6,020 bases of DNA from Acidimicrobiales bacterium (lineage in GTDB: Bacteria; Actinomycetota; Acidimicrobiia; Acidimicrobiales; Poriferisodaliceae), in the NCBI GenBank assembly GCA_020631315.1, contig JAHDHM010000233.1:1-6020 (forward strand). Reading direction: 5' to 3'. The notes below the pieces were generated by a model that was not told the DNA's origin, did no database searches, and saw nothing but the letters and a program-made list of their open reading frames with translations. The translations under genes and the position numbers were made by a program. Every line of letters starts with the position of its first letter. Position 1 is the first letter of the stretch. Below are positions 5,901-6,020 of this stretch, piece by piece.

Positions 5901-6020
5901 GCCGCAGTGCGTCGCCCATCTCACCCGCTCCGTCGCCGCGGTGCGCGGTGTCGCCCGCACCGAGCTGGCCGAATTCGTTGTCGCCCCATGAGGGAGTGGT
6001 CGTCGAGGACGGCGCACGTG
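2959..6020 (-). CDS. Large RCC1-repeat / fibronectin III / GYW-DGGVF repeat protein, 5'-partial with frameshift near the edge
   Basis: The stop is at 2959-2961 and the frame is open to the right edge. Methionines in this frame, for example at 5919, fall inside repeats and are not true starts. Counting from that Met, residues 1-608 hold ten RCC1 repeats of about 58 residues (consensus HTCALLDDGSVKCWGDN, then GQLGxGDTDxRGD, GEMGDALPxVDLGTGRTA). Residues ~617-714 form one fibronectin III domain with the end motif YWYRVAAVNANGQGPFSTP. Residues ~727-969 hold about six repeats like GYWIVAADGGVFSF and GYFMLGADGGIFAFGDA. No transmembrane segment or sorting signal is seen at the C-terminus. Repeated cysteine pairs and the adhesive domain types point to export, but the N-terminus is outside the window. 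RCC1 repeats build beta-propellers that act as binding scaffolds; the ligand is unknown. At 5986-5992 the repeat frame is broken: TCAVLDDHSL upstream and WGDNEFGQLG downstream are in different frames. The gene is therefore frameshifted, or the assembly has an error there. Confidence 0.88.
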   Translation of the reverse strand, partial: RAPSSTTTPSWGDNEFGQLGAGDTAHRGDGAGEMGDALRPIDVGTGRHAVAVVTEVEEATCALLDDSSVRCWGQGFFGQLGVGSAEGLGDEPGEMGDALPVVPLGTGRHASALQAGGGAVCAVLDGADLKCWGDGIFGQLGQGAPDRIGDDETPATIDPIDLGTGRTVIAAAVGTTHACAVLDDRTVKCWGDGFDGQHGLGDTSTRGDGPGEMGDALPTVRVAELGAIDVDAGTATCAVLADGRVRCWGDNFDGQLGQGDQVSRGTADDIGDRLPAVDLGTGRTATQISTGGQHVCALLDDGSVKCWGDNMSGQLGLGDTDDRGDQPGEMGDDLPAVDLGTGRTATSIAAGTAHTCALLDDSTVKCWGNGGVLGLNDPDARGDEPDEMGDALDPLDFDGYVPRVLATGWGHTCVIADHPDIGTDLLCWGANTDDVLGEGNGFRVGDAFNEGKVSHLLSSNSDRHPVAVSTGFGVTCAVLDNQKLKCVGRNLSGELGAGDTDWRGDLGHNPLPSVDLGTGRTALSVATASGHTCAVLDDGSLKCWGDNAKGQLGQGDTDNLGDDSIETGDALPVVPLGTGRTVTQVAVANQVTCALLDTTEVKCWGSAQVGMIGSGATDDLGDDDGEMGDALAPVDLGTVRVATSTGRPAGVTAPTAVPTHSTVTLPLALPSDDGGAEVTGYVVQRSTDGTSYETIDQVSALAGAVRTASGPQWVDTNVAPDTAYWYRVAAVNANGQGPFSTPVEVRTLEAWTACHATEPVGYWLVEQDGGVHAFGDADLHGASAPQAPVTAVDIESTPSGCGYWVLHSDGTIHPFGDATALAHFDLAAFGDGERVTSFAPTPDGTGLWGFTNRGRVLLSGTAEHKYAGPHPDLVDLALDGEIIDAKPTPTGDGYFMLGADGGIFAFGDAQFVDSVPGIGISRLDEPAVGLVPDPDGTGYWIVAADGGVFSFDAAWRGSFPALGLGGLNQPVSGMTPYGDGYLQVAGDGGVFNFSNRPFSGSLGDDPPDSPVQAISPIPV
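3013..3741 (-). repeat. C-terminal GYW/DGGVF repeat array, six units
   Basis: Six related units of about 40-50 residues each begin with a GYW-like core followed by DGG(V/I)(F/H)-F. They are GYWLVEQDGGVHAFGDA (728-744 from the Met at 5919), GYWVLHSDGTIHPFGDA, GLWGFTNRGRVLLSG, GYFMLGADGGIFAFGDA, GYWIVAADGGVFSFDAA and GYLQVAGDGGVFNFSNR. Between them lie prolines and PDPDGTG/TPTGDG turns. The third unit is the most diverged. This pattern is common in large actinobacterial secreted proteins and probably forms a beta-propeller; its ligand is unknown. Confidence 0.75.
4096..6018 (-). repeat. Tandem RCC1 repeat array, about 175-180 bp units
   Basis: Ten full units plus one broken unit at the right edge are visible in translation, each starting near an (H/V)xCA(V/L)LDD motif. 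Their first cysteines are at residues 28, 88, 146, 204, 263, 323, 380, 443, 500 and 560, counted from the Met codon at 5919. Spacing is 57-63 residues. Units 5 and 9 are near consensus. Unit 6 is shortened after KCWGNGGVLGL, and unit 7 (residues ~376-440) is the most diverged, with extra residues between its cysteines. Unit 8 has CVG where the others have CWG. Units are similar but not identical at DNA level, so the array looks old rather than freshly amplified. Confidence 0.85.

Noticed and set aside
3679..5991. A 770-codon open frame on the + strand opposite the RCC1 gene
   Set aside because: It mirrors the repeat array. Strong G/C third-position bias and the tandem units keep the antisense frame open, and its translation matches no family I know, while the - strand shows clear RCC1, FN3 and DGGVF motifs.

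Overview
The window is GC-rich throughout, with strong G/C preference at third codon positions. Dense RCC1-type repeats are combined with C-terminal repeats of the form 'GYW(x)n-DGGVF-FGDA', beside CaiB-type CoA transferase and probable nitronate monooxygenase remnants. Together these suggest a high-GC actinobacterium, most likely an Acidimicrobiia/Ilumatobacter-like lineage. That assignment is inference from protein style; no marker gene is present.

Left part, + strand. The window opens inside a CaiB/BaiF (family III) CoA transferase. Its reading frame loses coding character near 470-490. There a different frame takes over and encodes what looks like the last ~40 residues of a nitronate monooxygenase-type flavoprotein, so this is probably a deletion junction or a frameshifted locus. 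A 140-bp gap with a good imperfect inverted repeat (720-743) then leads into a two-gene unit. The first gene is a stand-alone BLUF blue-light sensor (794-1213) with all key flavin-site residues. The second is a 131-residue AraC-type protein that is only the double-HTH DNA-binding domain (1203-1598). The genes overlap by 11 bp and the second has its own Shine-Dalgarno, so they look translationally coupled. An AraC protein without a sensor domain, coupled to a sensor without an output domain, suggests a split light-responsive transcription regulator. This is the most interesting item in the window.

Right part, - strand. Convergent with the AraC gene, after a 21-bp gap, lies a PLP-dependent class III aminotransferase of the glutamate-1-semialdehyde aminomutase fold (1620 to about 2888/2897). 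About 60 bp upstream of it on the same strand ends a very long repeat protein (2959 to beyond the right edge). It has at least 10 RCC1 repeats, each with a cysteine pair, then one fibronectin type III domain and about six GYW/DGGVF repeats, and looks like a secreted or surface protein. Near the right edge (5986-5992) the RCC1 frame is broken by what appears to be a 5-nt loss inside a repeat, so the N-terminal part, outside the window, is in another frame.

No RNA genes, CRISPR arrays, insertion sequences or attachment sites were seen.
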